DNA of 64,000 bases, taken from contig DUAT01000171.1 of assembly GCA_012960755.1 (NCBI GenBank), positions 62,001 through 126,000 on the forward strand, in the 5' to 3' direction. The notes under the pieces are model-generated. The model searched no databases. It had not been told where the DNA came from and saw only the letters and a program-made list of their open reading frames with translations. This document shows positions 7,116-15,994 of the stretch, piece after piece (the first letter of the stretch is position 1; every line of letters begins with the position of its first letter). Source of the DNA: Gammaproteobacteria bacterium. GTDB taxonomy: Bacteria; Pseudomonadota; Gammaproteobacteria; Pseudomonadales; Azotimanducaceae_A. A program made the position numbers and the translations under genes.

Positions 7116-8840
7116 TGTCACAGATAGTGAACCGTCGCTCGTTTCTAAAAGCCACTGCCCTCGCCGGTGGTGGTCTCATGCTAGAACTGAGTTTGCCTGT
7201 GTCCGCAGCTGCAGAAGAGCTTGGCACGCTGGTTGGCTCGAAGGAGCTGAATGCCTATATCAAAATCGCCTCGGATGGACAGATTACGATCTACTCCGCA
7301 ACCCCCGAAATGGGGCAAGGCATCAAGACCACGCTACCGATGATCATTGCCGAAGAAATGGGTGCGAAGTGGGAAGATGTGGTTGTGCTCGACGCACCGC
7401 TCAATGCGGGTAGGTTTGGGATGCAGGGGGCAGGTGGTTCTACCTCTGTACCGCGTCAGAATCGATGGAAGTTAAGCGGGACGAATTGAAAGCAAATGAA
7501 AGCAGGGTGACCCACTCATCGGGTCAGGTTTTGACGTTCGGTCAACTTGCTGCAGCGGCGGTTCGGCAGCCGATTCCCGATCCTGAAATGTTGTCATTTA
7601 AGGACCCAAGGTCATACACCATTATTGGTAAGGCCATTGGCGGCGTTGACAATCTGGTGATTGCAACAGGTCGATCCGAGTTTGGCATCGACGTGGACGT
7701 GCCTGGCATGAAGTACGCATCCTATACTGGTTGTCCCCGCCATGGAGGCACGGCGATCAGTTTTAACCAGGCTGAAATTAAGGCACTTCCGGGTGTAATA
7801 GATGCTTTTATCCTGGATCCGGACGCAAGATCAGGTAAGGCAAGTATGGCGTTCCTCGCTGGCCTTGCTGAACTCCAGGGTGGTGTGGCAATCGTAGGCG
7901 ACGACACCTGGTCAGTGTTCGATGCCAAGAACAAACTCAACGTGAAGTGGGATGAGTCGGGCGCATCCGATGACGATTGGCCAAAGATGATTGAACAAGC
8001 AGGGAAGATTGCCCGTGAGGGTGGAGGCACCATACGTAAGGACAGCCCCGCTGTCGACGTCGCGTTTGCCGACCCTGAAAACCGTACACACGAGGCGTTT
8101 TACCAGTTCCCCTATGTCGCGCACGTCTGCATGGAACCTATGAACTGCACTGTCGACTTCCGCCAGTCAAGACCCCGTGTGGTGCATGGCGTGCACCCGG
8201 TTCCAACACCAATGCTTTCGTTGAGCAGAGCTTTCTTCATGAAATGGCGGTGTTGGCAAACCGAGACCATGTGGAGTTTCTGTTGGAACTGATGGGTAAA
8301 CGTCGTTGGGTTGTCGAAGGTAATGTCAGAGCTTTGAACACGGGGCGGGCAATTGACGTGATCAAACTTGCAGCTGAGAAGTCGGGTTGGGGGAAAACCA
8401 TGCCGAAAGGCTCAGGGCTGGGTCTGTCGTTTTACTTCTGCCACGCGGCCCATGTCGCCGAAGTGGCGGAGGTAACGGTCGATGCCAAGAAAAATTTCCG
8501 CGTGAAGAAAGTCACGGTTGCCGTGGACGTGGGACCCATCATCAACATGAGCGGGGCTATCAGCCAGGTCCAGGGATCCATCGTTGATGGTCTCAGCACC
8601 ATGGCGCTACAACAAATCACCATGTCCAACGGTGTGATCCAGCAGGACAACTTCGATGAATACGAAGTCATGCGCATTGCCGCAACGCCTGAGATAGACG
8701 TTCACTTCATCCAGAGCAATAACCCGCCAACGGGTTTGGGTGGCAAAGCGCTGGACCTCGCGATTCCTGATGAGCCCTTCCCACACACAAACTCTACTCA
8801 AGAGTGGCTTGAGCGTGAGGCTCATCGGATTGACAGCTAG
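7115..8840 (+). pseudogene. IorB-like molybdopterin subunit, broken by frameshifts and deletions
   Basis: Remnant of the large Mo-binding subunit of an isoquinoline 1-oxidoreductase-like enzyme, usually about 740 residues. Three pieces in three frames are left. Piece 7115-7460 starts with a Tat-like leader (NRRSFLKATALAGGG) and reads to QGAGGSTSV. Piece 7465-8180 runs from VTHSSGQVLTFGQ to MEPMNCTVD. Piece 8187-8840 runs from WRAPGSNTNAFVEQSF to NNPPTGLG. A short deletion separates the first two; a large one (roughly 150-250 residues of the Mo domain) separates the last two. The normal C-terminus after PTGLG is also lost. No active enzyme can be made. Its upstream partner is the frameshifted [2Fe-2S] subunit. 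Confidence 0.88.
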
Positions 8841-9188
8841 TGGCAACTAGGGGCCCTCCGGTCAATAGGAATGGCATGCGGTTAACTTTCAAGATGCCGG
8901 AATAAGCAGCTAGATGAATTAGTATGCTCCTTGACAAAAGCTCAACTTTGGTCGAAAGGGGGAGTTTTGCAGAAACCGTTTATAGCATATCAGGGCATTT
9001 ACTGGTCTACCTAAGAAGCTGAATCAAGGGTGTATTGACATAAAAAGGGAATACGGACACAGATATTGAAACTACGCAGAAACTACGGCGCAGACATCCG
9101 TTGTGCGACAGTCGGGCTTATCTTTGTGAGCTATTTCTGAGAGGTTTGCGGTAGAAAAAGAGTGTGCGTCCGTATATAAAATGATCTG
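8841..9188 (+). other. Gene-free stretch after the broken oxidoreductase
   Basis: No convincing coding frame on either strand. The only structure I see is the separated inverted repeat listed at 9051-9175 and an unpartnered TTGACA at 9035-9040. The region may hold the promoter of the Coq4-like gene at 9189 and eroded sequence from the previous operon. Confidence 0.5.
9051..9175. repeat. Inverted repeat arms upstream of the Coq4-like gene
   Basis: ATACGGACACA at 9051-9061 is mirrored by TGTGCGTCCGTAT at 9163-9175 (one extra base in the right arm). The arms enclose about 100 bases and end 13 bases before the next ATG. It may be a scar of a small mobile element or an RNA structure; no target duplication is obvious. 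Confidence 0.4.
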
Positions 9189-9644
9189 ATGAGATACCAA
9201 CAAAAGAATGCCAGCATGACCTTGCAGCAAGGGTTGGATGAGTACTATGCGAGCAGGGATGATCTCCAGCACGGGCAGGGAATGTCGAATGCGGCAATGG
9301 ATTTTTTTCGATGTCACGAGACGGTTCATGTTGTGTTTGGTTGTAACACGGAACTACCCAGTGAAGCAGGCGTTAAGATGTGGAGTTTCTTTGGTACGGA
9401 TGCAGGATTGAAAAGACTGCACCAGGGCTACGCACTCGACGAATCGAAAGAGATCTATACCAGTTTAGGTCTGTGGCAGATGATTGATGCAGGGTTGAAA
9501 TCTTTGTTTATTGTCCCGGTTGTGATGTTTCAAAGTTTCAGAATGAAGAAACGCTGGCACTGGTCGGAATTTGACAGTTATCTTGCAACGCCGCTTGATT
9601 CGATCCGTGAAGAATTCGGCATTACGATAGTCAAGATTGGTTAG
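9189..9644 (+). CDS. Coq4-like protein with HExxH-x11-E motif
   Basis: A 151-residue protein. Near residue 39 it has FFRCHETVHVVFGCNTELPSE, which gives His-x3-His followed by Glu after 11 residues. This is the spacing of the metal-binding motif HDxxHx11E of Coq4, the ubiquinone-pathway protein recently linked to oxidative decarboxylation of the ring, with Glu in place of the Asp. The rest of the protein is mostly helical in look, with a hydrophobic stretch near SLFIVPVVMF. Family membership is inferred from the motif and length only. It is alone on its strand between broken genes and the convergent peptidase, so context gives no help. Confidence 0.6.
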   Translation: MRYQQKNASMTLQQGLDEYYASRDDLQHGQGMSNAAMDFFRCHETVHVVFGCNTELPSEAGVKMWSFFGTDAGLKRLHQGYALDESKEIYTSLGLWQMIDAGLKSLFIVPVVMFQSFRMKKRWHWSEFDSYLATPLDSIREEFGITIVKIG

Positions 9645-9674
9645 AGCGTCCGGCTGGGGTATTGAGTTCTTAGA

Positions 9675-10790
9675 CTACCCTGAAAGTTGTCCACGGAGCC
9701 ATCGCACCAGGTCTCGCCACATACTGTCAATTTCTCTTTTAGCAGGCATGATACCTGCTGATGCCAACTCGACCGTGACGATTGGCGTTTGCTTGTCTAT
9801 GCCTGCATAGTTGCCAAGTGAACCTGGGTACACACCCAGTTTGTGAAGATGCAGGGTTCCCAGTACGTCAGGAGCCGAAGGTGGTCCATCGTAGTCGACA
9901 AGATGGTATGGCGCGTGCATCGAGATAATGACGTCAGGGTCGAATTCTTCAATCTGTTTCACCAGCCACTGGGTCTCCGGCTCACTTGCCTGAGCAGGGC
10001 CGGGATCGCGACGCGGGTTTCTATTGGCATGTTCTTCCCAATAGGAACGGGCGTGTCCTTCCCAGTCTGCTGTGGGGAAATTTCGATTCAAATCGACGCC
10101 ATTCAGATTCTGCCGCTGCGATTTTTGGTTGAGCAATCCATCAGGATTAGCGGTTGGTACAAATCGCCAGTGAAATAATCCGGAATGAAACTCATCCAGT
10201 ATCCCCATCCACTTGATGATCACCGATACGGAAGAAAATTCATCGCCATGGATGCCGCCAATGACTAACACGCGACCCAGGGGTTCACGCTCCGGAATGG
10301 GGGCATAGTCTTTGAACGCCAGGGATCTCTTTGCAGCGGTTAAGGCAGAGTGAACCAGATTTTGATCCAGACATTCTTCAACCGACACACTATCGAGTTT
10401 GTTACCTATTTCCTCGCATAAATTTATTGTTGGATCTTCGACAGCCAAAGACTCAATATCCAGGGTGATTTCTGCTGGCGCAGGGAGATCTGCATCCAGA
10501 TCGCCCTCATTTACCACAACTGACTCTGTGACCGGGTCAGTCTTGGCAGATTCAATCTCTGCCGGGGAAGCGCTTGCAATGTCTGCTTCACTGACAGCTG
10601 CTTCAGACAGATCTGCGTCGAGTGCCATTTCCTCCTCAATATCTACCAGCCCGGAATCGCTTTCTTCTACAATGGGAGTGCTGCCAGAGCCGTGTTCGGT
10701 TTCGTCAGACGGAGTTGATTCCCCTATAAACATGCAACCCGTCAGATTGAGAGTCAAAAGCATGCAAAGAAGTGGCTTCAGGATTTGCAT
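9675..10790 (-). CDS. M14 zinc carboxypeptidase lipoprotein, MpaA-like
   Basis: A 371-residue lipoprotein precursor: the signal MQILKPLLCMLLTLNLTGC has a lipobox with Cys19, followed by an acidic low-complexity linker of about 150 residues. The catalytic domain has the M14 zinc residues in GGIHGDE (His, Glu), the substrate-binding NGVDLNRNFP, the third ligand His in IISMHAP, and a Glu in VTVELAS that fits the general base. It resembles murein tripeptide amidase MpaA, so a role in cutting peptidoglycan peptides is likely. I chose ATG 10790; ATG 10805 overlaps the upstream gene by 8 bases. It follows the L,D-transpeptidase gene directly, which supports a cell-wall role. Confidence 0.8.
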   Translation of the reverse strand: MQILKPLLCMLLTLNLTGCMFIGESTPSDETEHGSGSTPIVEESDSGLVDIEEEMALDADLSEAAVSEADIASASPAEIESAKTDPVTESVVVNEGDLDADLPAPAEITLDIESLAVEDPTINLCEEIGNKLDSVSVEECLDQNLVHSALTAAKRSLAFKDYAPIPEREPLGRVLVIGGIHGDEFSSVSVIIKWMGILDEFHSGLFHWRFVPTANPDGLLNQKSQRQNLNGVDLNRNFPTADWEGHARSYWEEHANRNPRRDPGPAQASEPETQWLVKQIEEFDPDVIISMHAPYHLVDYDGPPSAPDVLGTLHLHKLGVYPGSLGNYAGIDKQTPIVTVELASAGIMPAKREIDSMWRDLVRWLRGQLSG

Positions 10791-10797
10791 GTGTCGA

Positions 10798-11736
10798 TCA
10801 CCCATTACCTTCATAGAGAATACGCCAGGTGCCTGATTCATCACGGCGCCATAGCAGGTGTTTCCAGCCTTCCCAATTGAAGTTATTGCTCTTGTAGTGT
10901 TGGTAAAATCGAATGGCGACGAGGTTTTCTTCACCTGGATAAGCGATAGCACTCAGCTTGGATAAGCTGACACGAATGTAAGATTTGCTACCATTCACCC
11001 GTGTTTTATAGGTTTTCCACTGACTGAAATTACGCTTGTCGTCAGTAAAGTCGGGATGGTAGTTGGCGAAATATTCTCCGTTGTTATTATTCTGCCAGTC
11101 CTGCTTCCAGTCTTCGAGGGCATCCAGTATGTCTGCAGATGGCTGTTTCGTACCCGGTGCTACCCATTCGAGAGACTCGGCCAGCACAATAAGACTCTCC
11201 CCAGCAGCAATATACGGGGCGAATTGTTCAAGGGTCTGATTGTCGATAATGACGCAACCTTCACTGTCGAGTAATGGTCGCGCCTCTGTGCCTTTAGGCA
11301 ATCCATGTAACCAGATGCCATGCCCTGACCTCTCGGATAATCGATCCCAGATATTGGGATAGTTGATGGGATATGCACCGATACCATAGAAGTCATCCAG
11401 CTGGTCGTCTTTCAAAAAAGAAGTAAATTGATAAACACCCACAGGGGTTTTCAGATCTCCCTCGAATTCTTTACCAAAACCCTGTTTACCCATGGAGATG
11501 GGCACAGACACACGGTCGAGATAACTGCCCGTCTTAGTCCGTTCAAGCAGATGTAGCCGACCGGTCTGGAGCGCGACCCAAAATAAGTAAGGCAACTGCT
11601 GATTTTCGAGAATGAGTCCTACGGGAATCCCCTCGATCAGGTTACGTCCCTGACTCGGGGGTGTTTCGGCAGCAACTGGAGTAAATCCATGCAACAACAA
11701 AAATACCAGCGCCCATCGTTTAACAATCGCGTTCAA
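10798..11736 (-). CDS. L,D-transpeptidase (YkuD) with C-terminal Cds6/NTF2-like domain
   Basis: A 312-residue exported enzyme that cross-links or modifies peptidoglycan. The signal peptide is MNAIVKRWALVFLLLHGF...VAAE. The YkuD active site is complete: His144 in WLHGLP and catalytic Cys161 in DSEGCVIID. After about residue 205 comes a domain with YHPDFTDDKRNFSQW and a GWKHLLWRRDESGTWRI ending, like the Cds6-type extension of other L,D-transpeptidases. The start is TTG at 11736, preceded by GAGG; the nearby ATG at 11743 is out of frame. The stop overlaps or abuts the peptidase gene, so the two form a cell-wall operon. Confidence 0.85.
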   Translation of the reverse strand: MNAIVKRWALVFLLLHGFTPVAAETPPSQGRNLIEGIPVGLILENQQLPYLFWVALQTGRLHLLERTKTGSYLDRVSVPISMGKQGFGKEFEGDLKTPVGVYQFTSFLKDDQLDDFYGIGAYPINYPNIWDRLSERSGHGIWLHGLPKGTEARPLLDSEGCVIIDNQTLEQFAPYIAAGESLIVLAESLEWVAPGTKQPSADILDALEDWKQDWQNNNNGEYFANYHPDFTDDKRNFSQWKTYKTRVNGSKSYIRVSLSKLSAIAYPGEENLVAIRFYQHYKSNNFNWEGWKHLLWRRDESGTWRILYEGNG

Positions 11737-11989
11737 GTCTCATATCCTCGTGTGGATAGTGCTGGTATGGTCAGTGCTCGAATGGATAATGCTTGTGGAA
11801 ACAACGCCCTTGTGAATATAACTCCTGTGGAAGGTGTCAGGTTGTGAATACGATCGTACCAGTGCATGTTTAGCGCGCTATGATACCAACAAAAATGCAA
11901 TAACAATACAACAACTTAGCAACAGTAAACTTTGCATGCTGAGTATTTGTTGATCTACAATCCGGCTGTTGTTTTCCTGTGGAACAAGT

Positions 11990-13036
11990 ATGCCATTGCA
12001 ACTACCTGAATTACCCACTGGCCTGGTTGGCAGCTACGCCCAGCCTGATTGGTTGATTGATAAAGCGCGACTCGGTGAAAGGCTGCCACCGAGGGTCCGG
12101 GCAGAGGAACTCTGGCGCATTGCTGCACCTCAGTTGGAAGAAGCCCAGAGAGATGCCACATTGCTGGCTCTCTTCGACCAGATTCGGGCAGGTGTTGATA
12201 TAGTGACCGATGGTGAAATGATGCGGGAAAGCTATTCAAACAGGTTTGCCAATGCTCTCGACGGCCTGGACCAGGATAACCCGGGGTCGGCGGTTGATCG
12301 AACCGGCAAGGATGTGCCTGTACCGAGAGTGGTTGGAGAAATTCGCCGGGTTCACAGTGTCGAAACTGGGCATATCGCGCTTCTCAAAGCGTATACCGAC
12401 AAACCCATCAAGCTAACGCTGCCGGGACCGTTCACAATGACCCAGCAGGCACAAAATGATTATTATGCTGATGATGAATCTCTGGCGATGGCTTACGCGG
12501 AGGCCGTGAATGAGGAAGTCAAAGATTTGTTCGAAGCAGGCGCTGATATTGTCCAACTGGACGAACCTTACGTACAAGCCAGGGCTGAAAAGGCCAGGGA
12601 ATATGCTGTTACCGCGATTGACCGGGCTCTGGAAGGTGTCTCCGGAACGACGGTGTTACACGTCTGTTTCGGCTATGGTAAGCATGTAGGTGACAAGCCG
12701 ATTGGTTATGCTTTTCTGGATGAACTCGACGCGTGTGTTGCTGATGAAATATCGATCGAATGTGCACAACCCCGGTTGCCAGCATCAGTACTTGAAGGAT
12801 TACCTTCCAAACGGATCCACGTTGGGGTGCTGGATTTGCGAGACCAGGAAGTTGAAACGGCAAAGCTGGTTGCGGAACGAATAGAAGCAGCACTTAAGGT
12901 GGTTCCCATGGAACGAATGGTTGTTGCGCCTGATTGCGGTATGAAGTACCTGAGCCGGAATATTGCATTTGGTAAGTTACGCAACATGGTACTCGGTCGA
13001 AACCTGGTTCTGGGAATTAAGGGAGGCTCTGATTAA
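11990..13036 (+). CDS. MetE C-terminal-like zinc methyltransferase (stand-alone)
   Basis: A 348-residue protein equivalent to only the catalytic half of cobalamin-independent methionine synthase. The zinc ligands are all present: His224 and Cys226 in LHVCFG, Glu257 in SIECAQ, and Cys316 in APDCGMKYL. Such half-length relatives include epoxyalkane:coenzyme M transferase and various thiol or methyl transferases, so the thiol acceptor may not be homocysteine. The N-terminus reads LVGSYAQPDWLIDK, typical of this subgroup. I start at ATG 11990 after GGAA; a TTG at 11969 would add seven residues. The alpha/beta hydrolase gene follows after a hairpin. Gene context is catabolic, not methionine biosynthesis. 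Confidence 0.8.
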   Translation: MPLQLPELPTGLVGSYAQPDWLIDKARLGERLPPRVRAEELWRIAAPQLEEAQRDATLLALFDQIRAGVDIVTDGEMMRESYSNRFANALDGLDQDNPGSAVDRTGKDVPVPRVVGEIRRVHSVETGHIALLKAYTDKPIKLTLPGPFTMTQQAQNDYYADDESLAMAYAEAVNEEVKDLFEAGADIVQLDEPYVQARAEKAREYAVTAIDRALEGVSGTTVLHVCFGYGKHVGDKPIGYAFLDELDACVADEISIECAQPRLPASVLEGLPSKRIHVGVLDLRDQEVETAKLVAERIEAALKVVPMERMVVAPDCGMKYLSRNIAFGKLRNMVLGRNLVLGIKGGSD

Positions 13037-13055
13037 TACCTTAATTAGAGCTCCC
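13021..13055 (+). terminator. Hairpin at the end of the MetE-like gene
   Basis: GGGAG (13021) to CTCCC (13055) with inner CTCT/AGAG and ATTAA/TTAAT pairs and a four-base loop. The stem contains the stop codon of the gene. Only a short TTATT follows, so it may end transcription weakly or protect the 3' end of the message. Confidence 0.45.
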
Positions 13056-13100
13056 TTATTCAGAGATTCCTTAAGCTAGAAGAAGAATATAGGAGTCACG

Positions 13101-14216
13101 ATGGCAAACGTAGAACGTCAATTTGTTGCCCTGGAATCACCCATGGGTGCCCGCAATGGAGCAGGGTTTCACCCTTGTCAGGGGCTTTATTATGCTCTTT
13201 CGGGAGAAAAGCCAAAGACAGCTTTTATTGCTACCCATTTCAACGTTGATTTCAGTGAACACTATCTGGGCGAATATATGGCCGAGCGAGGCTTCGGTTT
13301 CCTGGGCTGGAACACCCGTTTTCGTGGCAACGAAGCATTCTTCCTGCTGGAATATGCCCTGCTGGATATCGGTGCCGGGGTTCGGTGGTTAAAGAAAGAA
13401 ATGGGTGTTGAGAATGTGGTTTTGCTAGGTAACTCCGGTGGCGGCTCTTTGATGGCAGCCTACCAATCCCAGGCCGTTGACCCGGTACTCGAAGCGACGC
13501 CGGGACTTAAGCTTCCGGACGCCGTGAACGATTTGATCCCGGGGGACTACTATGTCTCCTTGTGTGCTCACGCCGGGCGGCCGGAAGTCCTTACAGACTG
13601 GATGGACCCCTCCGTCATCGATGAGACGGACCCAACCAGCATTGATCAGTCTCTCAACATGTACAACCCGGAAAATGGGCCCCCCTATTCGGACGAGTTT
13701 ATCCGGAAGTATCGAGCTGCCCAGATAGCGAGAAACAACAGAATTACAGACTGGGTCTCTGGTGAACTGGATCGATTGCAGCAACATGGACTGTTTGACC
13801 GGGCATTCAACATGTTTCGCACCTGGGCTGATCTGAGGTTGCTGGATGGTTCTATAGACCCTTCAGACAGGCCAGTAGGTGTTTGTTATGCCGGTGACCC
13901 GAAGAGTTCCAATTTCGGTCCACGTGGTATCGGGCTAAACAATACGCTCAGAACCTGGCTAAACATGTGGAGTTTAAAAAGTTCACCTTGTCGCGGTGCA
14001 CCCCATCTCGCCAAGATAACACTACCGGCATTAGTGATTCAGTCACTTGCCGACACGGGTGTTTTCCCTGGTGATGCTAAGAACATATTCGATCTGTTAG
14101 GCAGCTCTGATAAAAAGCTGGAATTGACCGAGGGTGATCATTATCTGACCAAACCAGATGATGCCAGGGATAAACATGCCGATATGATTGCTGCCTGGTT
14201 ACGGCAGAAGTTATAG
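13101..14216 (+). CDS. Alpha/beta hydrolase family protein
   Basis: A 371-residue soluble hydrolase. The nucleophile elbow is LLGNSGGGSLMA (Ser near residue 113), and a late His in EGDHYLTKP together with an Asp in QSLADTGVFPGD would complete the triad. The start MANVERQFVALESPMGARNG follows a good AGGAG site. The fold suggests esterase or carbon-carbon hydrolase chemistry; no close characterised relative is recognised. It shares direction with the MetE-like gene and converges with the azoreductase. A large helical insertion between the elbow and the Asp would form a cap over the active site. Confidence 0.8.
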   Translation: MANVERQFVALESPMGARNGAGFHPCQGLYYALSGEKPKTAFIATHFNVDFSEHYLGEYMAERGFGFLGWNTRFRGNEAFFLLEYALLDIGAGVRWLKKEMGVENVVLLGNSGGGSLMAAYQSQAVDPVLEATPGLKLPDAVNDLIPGDYYVSLCAHAGRPEVLTDWMDPSVIDETDPTSIDQSLNMYNPENGPPYSDEFIRKYRAAQIARNNRITDWVSGELDRLQQHGLFDRAFNMFRTWADLRLLDGSIDPSDRPVGVCYAGDPKSSNFGPRGIGLNNTLRTWLNMWSLKSSPCRGAPHLAKITLPALVIQSLADTGVFPGDAKNIFDLLGSSDKKLELTEGDHYLTKPDDARDKHADMIAAWLRQKL

Positions 14217-14258
14217 TGAAGCGGATGTACGCGAATCTAACCTGACTTGTTATCTCAA

Positions 14259-14900
14259 TCAGAAATCCGCTCCGGCGATTCGGGCCATGGCGCAATATTC
14301 ATTGATTAGTTTCTCTCGTTCTGCATGAGGTAGCGTGGTACCTTCGAGAATCAGGGTATCTATACTCTTCAGGCCCATAAATGAAAGCACATGTTTCAGA
14401 TAGGGTAATTGATAGTCTTCCGGGCTACGTTCCGGGAATGGACTGGAACGACTCAGCAGTAGCTGCACGGGTCTGTCTTTCAATAAACCGATATGTTCGC
14501 CAGCAGCATTAACGCCGAATGTCAGGCCTGGCTGTACCACGATATCGAAATAATGTTTCAGTTGATGAGGGATGGAAAAATTCCACATCGGTGTAGAGAT
14601 GACAATTTTGTCGTGTTGATCCAGTTCAGTGATAACACGGACGACTTCCTTCCAACCCGCTTGCTGCGATTCACTGAGGGTTCCTCCCGTCAGGGGGATC
14701 ATCTTCGCAAGCGCCAGTTCTCGACCAAAGTAGGGTAAATCTTCTGCCCATACATCCAGGGTGGTAATCTGGTGACCAGGGTTTGCCTGCTGAGCACCGG
14801 CAAGAAATGCCTGGGCCATTCGGGTCGAGCTGGAATCATCAGCTTTTGGGCTGCCGACAATGTGCAGGATACGAGTTGAATTCAATTTTTCGGTAGACAT
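14259..14900 (-). CDS. FMN-dependent NADH:quinone/azo reductase (AzoR-like)
   Basis: A 213-residue flavodoxin-like enzyme that reduces quinones and azo compounds by two electrons with NADH. The phosphate-binding loop is HIVGSPKADDSSSTRMA, the flavin-side motif is STPMWNFSIPHQLKHYFD, and the late motif is LLLSRSSPF. The usual AzoR length is about 200. I start at ATG 14900, seven bases after the stop of the FAH-fold gene; a longer in-frame extension to 15068 overlaps that gene and is rejected. It is the second gene of a two-gene operon and may handle a quinone or aromatic formed by that pathway. Confidence 0.88.
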   Translation of the reverse strand: MSTEKLNSTRILHIVGSPKADDSSSTRMAQAFLAGAQQANPGHQITTLDVWAEDLPYFGRELALAKMIPLTGGTLSESQQAGWKEVVRVITELDQHDKIVISTPMWNFSIPHQLKHYFDIVVQPGLTFGVNAAGEHIGLLKDRPVQLLLSRSSPFPERSPEDYQLPYLKHVLSFMGLKSIDTLILEGTTLPHAEREKLINEYCAMARIAGADF

Positions 14901-14907
14901 AATTGAA

Positions 14908-15840
14908 CTAATTCTCTGCGTATTTGCCAGCCAGTTGCGGTGCGGGTCCCTTGAGTTTTTTTGAACGGCGCTCTGCCCGGGTTTCCCTGGACCAGCTTCG
15001 CTTGTGTTCATCGTGAACGTGAAATGCCAACCGTCCCAGCCCCTCGATCTCCTGTTCGACCAGGTCACCGTCCTGCAATGGATGTAATCCCTGGTGGTTG
15101 GTTCCGAGGGCTATCACGTCCCCTGCTTCCAGGGTGGTGTTGGCGCTGACGAATGCCAGCGATGCAGCGATATCGTGCGCCATATCGTCGGTGTTGTAAT
15201 CGTGGGTCGGATTACCATTGTTCCACTGTTGCACTCTCAGATTCATTGGGTTTGCAACTTCGTCTGCCGTGACTATCCAGGGTCCCAGGGGTGCCGAATC
15301 GTCCTGGCATTTCATAAAGTAGGGCATGCCCATACCCATACTCAAACCACGTGAAGAACCATCAGCAAAATTCAGGTAACCAAATATGTAGTCATAGGCG
15401 TCTTCGGCTTTTACATTTTTTGCCGTCTTCCCAATAACCAGCGCCATTTCTGCCTCTGCCTCAAAAATAGAAGCCGGTACATCGGGCAACTTCATGGTAT
15501 CGCCCGGGCCGATGACGCTGTGGGAATTTTTTAAGAATGCCTGTGGTTCCGGCTTCTCCTTCAGGGCGCCAAACTCCATATAATTTACCGCCATACAGGC
15601 AATTGATATGGGCTTGGGCAAAGGCGCTCTTAGCGTGACGTCTTCTATGGGTCGTGCCGGACCTGCTCCGATAAGAGCCGCAAATTTAGTCTCGTAGTCA
15701 GACCAGTGCTCAATGACATGATTCATCAATTGCTGTGGTGGTAACACGTTGAGTCCCTCCGCAATCGCAGCGCTGAGGTTGACTACCCCTGCGTCCGTCA
15801 CTGCGGCCAACTCGAAATTGTTGATAAACGCCAGCTTCAT
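14908..15840 (-). CDS. Fumarylacetoacetate hydrolase (FAH) superfamily protein
   Basis: A 310-residue enzyme of the FAH fold, which cleaves C-C bonds in 1,3-diketo acids or decarboxylates/hydrates related acids in ring-degradation pathways. The metal-binding Glu pair is in SIFEAEAEMALVIG and the loop GYLNFADGSSRG is where FAH proteins normally have a metal-binding Asp. The C-terminal catalytic GDVIALGTNHQG and GDLVEQEIEGLG are typical. The start at ATG 15840 follows GGAGAAAA closely; an upstream extension to 15948 runs through the tandem repeats and is rejected. It heads an operon with the azoreductase. The divergent MaoC/CitE pair starts 155 bases away. Confidence 0.88.
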   Translation of the reverse strand: MKLAFINNFELAAVTDAGVVNLSAAIAEGLNVLPPQQLMNHVIEHWSDYETKFAALIGAGPARPIEDVTLRAPLPKPISIACMAVNYMEFGALKEKPEPQAFLKNSHSVIGPGDTMKLPDVPASIFEAEAEMALVIGKTAKNVKAEDAYDYIFGYLNFADGSSRGLSMGMGMPYFMKCQDDSAPLGPWIVTADEVANPMNLRVQQWNNGNPTHDYNTDDMAHDIAASLAFVSANTTLEAGDVIALGTNHQGLHPLQDGDLVEQEIEGLGRLAFHVHDEHKRSWSRETRAERRSKKLKGPAPQLAGKYAEN

Positions 15841-15922
15841 GTTTTTCTCCGATGTCTGCATATTTGCCGATAGTGTACTGAATTTGAGACGAGAAAAGTA
15901 AACTGTTGGAAACATCGTGCTA

Positions 15923-15974
15923 GCATTGAAAGCAAGCATTGAAAGCAAGCATTGAATGCAGGTATCGAAAGCAC
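15923..15974. repeat. 13-bp tandem repeat, four units, in a divergent promoter region
   Basis: GCATTGAAAGCAA occurs at 15923-15935 and 15936-15948 (identical), then as GCATTGAATGCAG at 15949-15961 and GTATCGAAAGCAC at 15962-15974. It ends 20 bases before the MaoC gene. Regular spacing suggests protein binding or slippage. Confidence 0.7.
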
Positions 15975-15994
15975 TAATACACTGGGAGTAATAT

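Noticed and set aside
6063..8840. Active genomic island at tRNA-Ala
   Set aside because: No integrase, no duplicated tRNA end and no mobile genes; only decayed catabolic genes are seen.
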